DNA of 7,794 nt from Extensimonas sp963708545 (GTDB taxonomy: Bacteria; Pseudomonadota; Gammaproteobacteria; Burkholderiales; Burkholderiaceae_C), in contig CAVPUD010000163.1 in the NCBI GenBank assembly GCA_963708545.1, positions 1 through 7,794 of the forward strand, read 5' to 3'. The position numbers and the translations under genes were made by a program. Every line of letters begins with the position of its first letter. Positions within the stretch are counted from its first letter, which is position 1. The notes beneath the pieces were generated by a model. It made no database searches, had not been told where the DNA came from, and was given only the letters and a program-made list of their open reading frames with translations. Shown piece after piece: positions 6,558-7,794 of the stretch.

Positions 6558-7175
6558 ATGCTGCTCTACACCACCACCCGCGCCCCGAACCCGCGCCGCG
6601 TGCTCATGTTCCTGGCCGAAAAAGGCATCCACGACATTGCGCTCCAGGAGGTCGACCTCAACGCGCAGGAGCACAAGACCGAGGCCTTTCGCGCCAAGAG
6701 CCCGCTCGCCAAGGTGCCCGCGCTCGAACTCGACGACGGCCGCGTGCTGACCGAGACGCGCGCCATCTGCACCTACCTCGAGGGCCTGTACCCCGAACCC
6801 AACCTCATGGGGCGCGACTTCGAGGAGCGCGCCTTCATCGAAATGGCCGACCGCCGCGCCGAGTGGTATTTGCTTGCCAACATCGCCAACTGCGTGCGCC
6901 ACACGCACCCGGGCCTTGCGCCGCTCGAGCAGCCGCAGTTCCCCGACTTCGGTCACGCGCAGGCGCGCAAGGTGCGCGAGGTGGCCGGCTGGTTCGACGA
7001 GGCGCTCGCGCGCCAGCCTTGGATCGCGGGCGAGCGTTTCACGATCGCCGACATCACGGCCTTTTGCGCGATCGAATTCGCCAAGCTCATGAAGTTCAAG
7101 CTCGCCGATGAGGGTTTTGCCGCGCTGCAGGCCTGGCGCGACCGCGTCGCCGAGCGCCCGAGCGCGCGCGTGTGA
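6558..7175 (+). CDS. Glutathione S-transferase family protein, class not assigned
   Basis: A 205-residue cytoplasmic protein with the standard two-domain GST layout. The N-terminal thioredoxin-like domain has TTTRAPNPRRVLMFLAEKG, the KVPALELDDG segment with cis-Pro54, and LTETRAICTYLE, where Glu66-Thr67 replaces the common Glu-Ser pair. The helical C-terminal domain ends with WIAGERFTIADITAFCAIEF, which carries the Thr-x-x-Asp N-capping box, and closes with AWRDRVAERPSARV. I see no obvious catalytic Ser or Cys at the usual N-terminal position (the loop is TTTRAPNPRR), so Thr or Arg side chains would have to serve, or the enzyme is mainly a GSH binder. It shares little beyond the fold with the GST just upstream and so is not a recent duplicate. 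Transcription probably starts within or after the inverted-repeat gap. Its TGA stop directly abuts the stop of the convergent yedF. Confidence 0.88.
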   Translation: MLLYTTTRAPNPRRVLMFLAEKGIHDIALQEVDLNAQEHKTEAFRAKSPLAKVPALELDDGRVLTETRAICTYLEGLYPEPNLMGRDFEERAFIEMADRRAEWYLLANIANCVRHTHPGLAPLEQPQFPDFGHAQARKVREVAGWFDEALARQPWIAGERFTIADITAFCAIEFAKLMKFKLADEGFAALQAWRDRVAERPSARV

Positions 7176-7178
7176 TCA
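7173..7178. other. Shared TGATCA palindrome carrying convergent stop codons
   Basis: TGA at 7173-7175 ends the second GST gene; TCA at 7176-7178 is the TGA stop of yedF on the other strand. The two genes converge with zero bases between them, so no intergenic terminator can exist and each transcript must run into the other gene or end inside it. Confidence 0.95.
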
Positions 7179-7409
7179 GCGCCGTATCAGGTAGCGGATC
7201 GTCGGGCCGTTTTGCTCGACTTCCAGCACCTCGTAGCCGTGGTTTCGCGCGTCTATGGGGATGTTGTTGATGGACTGCGGGCAGTCGGAGATGACCTCCA
7301 GAATCTGCCCGGGGCGCAGTTGCTGCATCGCTTCCAGCGTCGAAACGGCCGGATACGGGCACGGCTCGCCCGTCAGGTCGAGGCAAAAGTCAGGCGCGGG
7401 GGTAGGCAT
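7176..7409 (-). CDS. yedF: YedF-like TusA/SirA family sulfur-carrier protein
   Basis: A 77-residue cytoplasmic protein. I chose ATG at 7409 because it gives the same length as E. coli YedF and alignment without gaps, and because GGAG (7423-7420 on this strand) lies 10 bases upstream; GTG codons at 7418 and 7412 are possible but less likely. The CPYP motif is at residues 17-20, with Cys17 the expected persulfide- (or selenium-) carrying residue of TusA-fold proteins. The following segments, PAVSTLEAMQQLRPGQILEV, SDCPQSINNIPIDARNHGY and GPTIRYLIRR, follow E. coli YedF closely (from memory). YedF is linked by gene context to selenium or sulfur trafficking; its direct reaction is not settled. The gene lies 18 bases after the YedE-like stop, the same yedE-yedF order as in E. 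coli, so the two are almost certainly co-transcribed. Confidence 0.93.
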   Translation of the reverse strand: MPTPAPDFCLDLTGEPCPYPAVSTLEAMQQLRPGQILEVISDCPQSINNIPIDARNHGYEVLEVEQNGPTIRYLIRR

Positions 7410-7427
7410 CACAAACACACTCCGGCA

Positions 7428-7794
7428 TCAGGCGTTTTGGCTTTTGAAGTCGGCCGGGCGGCGGCCGCTGCGCGGGAAAAAGCGCCTTTCCCACCCCAAG
7501 ACGAGCGCCAGCGCCACGCCCAGCAGCGCGTACGTCAGCAGCAGGCCGCCTTGCGGCCCGAAGGACTTGAGCAGGTTCACTTTGTCGTAGTTGATGGCGA
7601 TGGCGGGCGCGAGCGCATCCCACACGAGTGCCAATAGCGTGGCGCCTATGAGATTGCCCACGCCCACGAGCCAGTAGTGCACCTGGCCTTCCATGGCGCG
7701 GTACATCCACCCCGTTTCGCAGCCGCCCGCGAGCACGATGCCGAAGCCGAACAGCAGGCCGCCAATGACCGCGTTCGGGCCGGCCCAGAAAATT
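7428..7794 (-). CDS. yedE: YeeE/YedE family membrane transporter, C-terminal part (5' end outside window)
   Basis: The frame runs off the right edge; the last 121 residues are visible. The GTG at 7736 is internal, because homology continues upstream (WAGPNAVIGGLLFGFGIVLAGG). The visible part holds the family hallmark GGCETGWMYRAMEG, with a conserved Cys (codon 7721-7719) at the start of a re-entrant/TM segment. Next comes VHYWLVGVGNLIGATLLALVWDALAP, then a further TM (LLLTYALLGVALALVLGW) and a basic tail ending RPADFKSQNA. Members include YedE (selenium-associated by context) and the thiosulfate importer TsuA/YeeE, whose channel uses conserved Cys residues. The adjoining YedF-like gene favours the YedE side over YeeE, but the partial sequence cannot exclude a thiosulfate or sulfide transporter. 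Confidence 0.88.
   Translation of the reverse strand, partial: IFWAGPNAVIGGLLFGFGIVLAGGCETGWMYRAMEGQVHYWLVGVGNLIGATLLALVWDALAPAIAINYDKVNLLKSFGPQGGLLLTYALLGVALALVLGWERRFFPRSGRRPADFKSQNA

Noticed and set aside
7212..7637. + strand open frame across yedF and the YedE-like gene
   Set aside because: Shadow of the two - strand genes, which match known families closely; this frame shows no domain.

Overview
This window is GC-rich, densely coding DNA with strong G/C preference at third codon positions, from a proteobacterium. Protein similarity by eye and the style of the intergenic repeats suggest a betaproteobacterium of the Comamonadaceae type (Acidovorax/Comamonas-like). That placement is inference; there is no rRNA or other marker gene here. 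I see no tRNA, rRNA, CRISPR array, transposase or phage gene. No gene-free stretch exceeds about 175 bases.

Left block (1-4310, + strand): the C-terminal part of a PaaI-type hotdog thioesterase comes first. A 121-base gap leads to a secreted type I periplasmic solute-binding protein (LivJ/AmiC-like fold), and 15 bases later to a membrane-anchored c-di-GMP enzyme laid out as TM, periplasmic sensor, TM, HAMP, PAS, GGDEF, EAL. The binding protein has no ABC permease or ATPase beside it. The natural reading is a two-gene sensory pair: the periplasmic protein binds a ligand and modulates the membrane enzyme, in the manner of NspS-MbaA of Vibrio cholerae but with a different binding-protein fold. 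As given, the sensor gene carries a +1 frameshift inside the EAL domain (A-run at 3960-3963). The GGDEF half is intact, with its I-site; the phosphodiesterase half is split.

Middle block (4341-7175, + strand): a 12-TM major facilitator transporter of unknown substrate is followed by two dissimilar glutathione S-transferase family genes. The first is clearly a Nu-class, YfcG-like GSH-dependent disulfide oxidoreductase. Each GST gene has a good Shine-Dalgarno and its own upstream gap. Both gaps hold inverted-repeat structure: overlapping, mutually exclusive stems after the MFS gene, and a compact 77-bp element with perfect 12-bp terminal inverted repeats between the GST genes.

Right block (7176-7794, - strand): a yedE-yedF-like pair, read leftward from the window edge. 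A YeeE/YedE family membrane protein (C-terminal part only) is followed after 17 bases by a TusA/SirA-family sulfur-carrier protein almost collinear with E. coli YedF. The yedF and second GST stop codons abut on opposite strands inside one TGATCA palindrome. YfcG, the second GST and YedEF all point loosely to thiol or sulfur/selenium chemistry, but nothing in the sequence proves a shared pathway.
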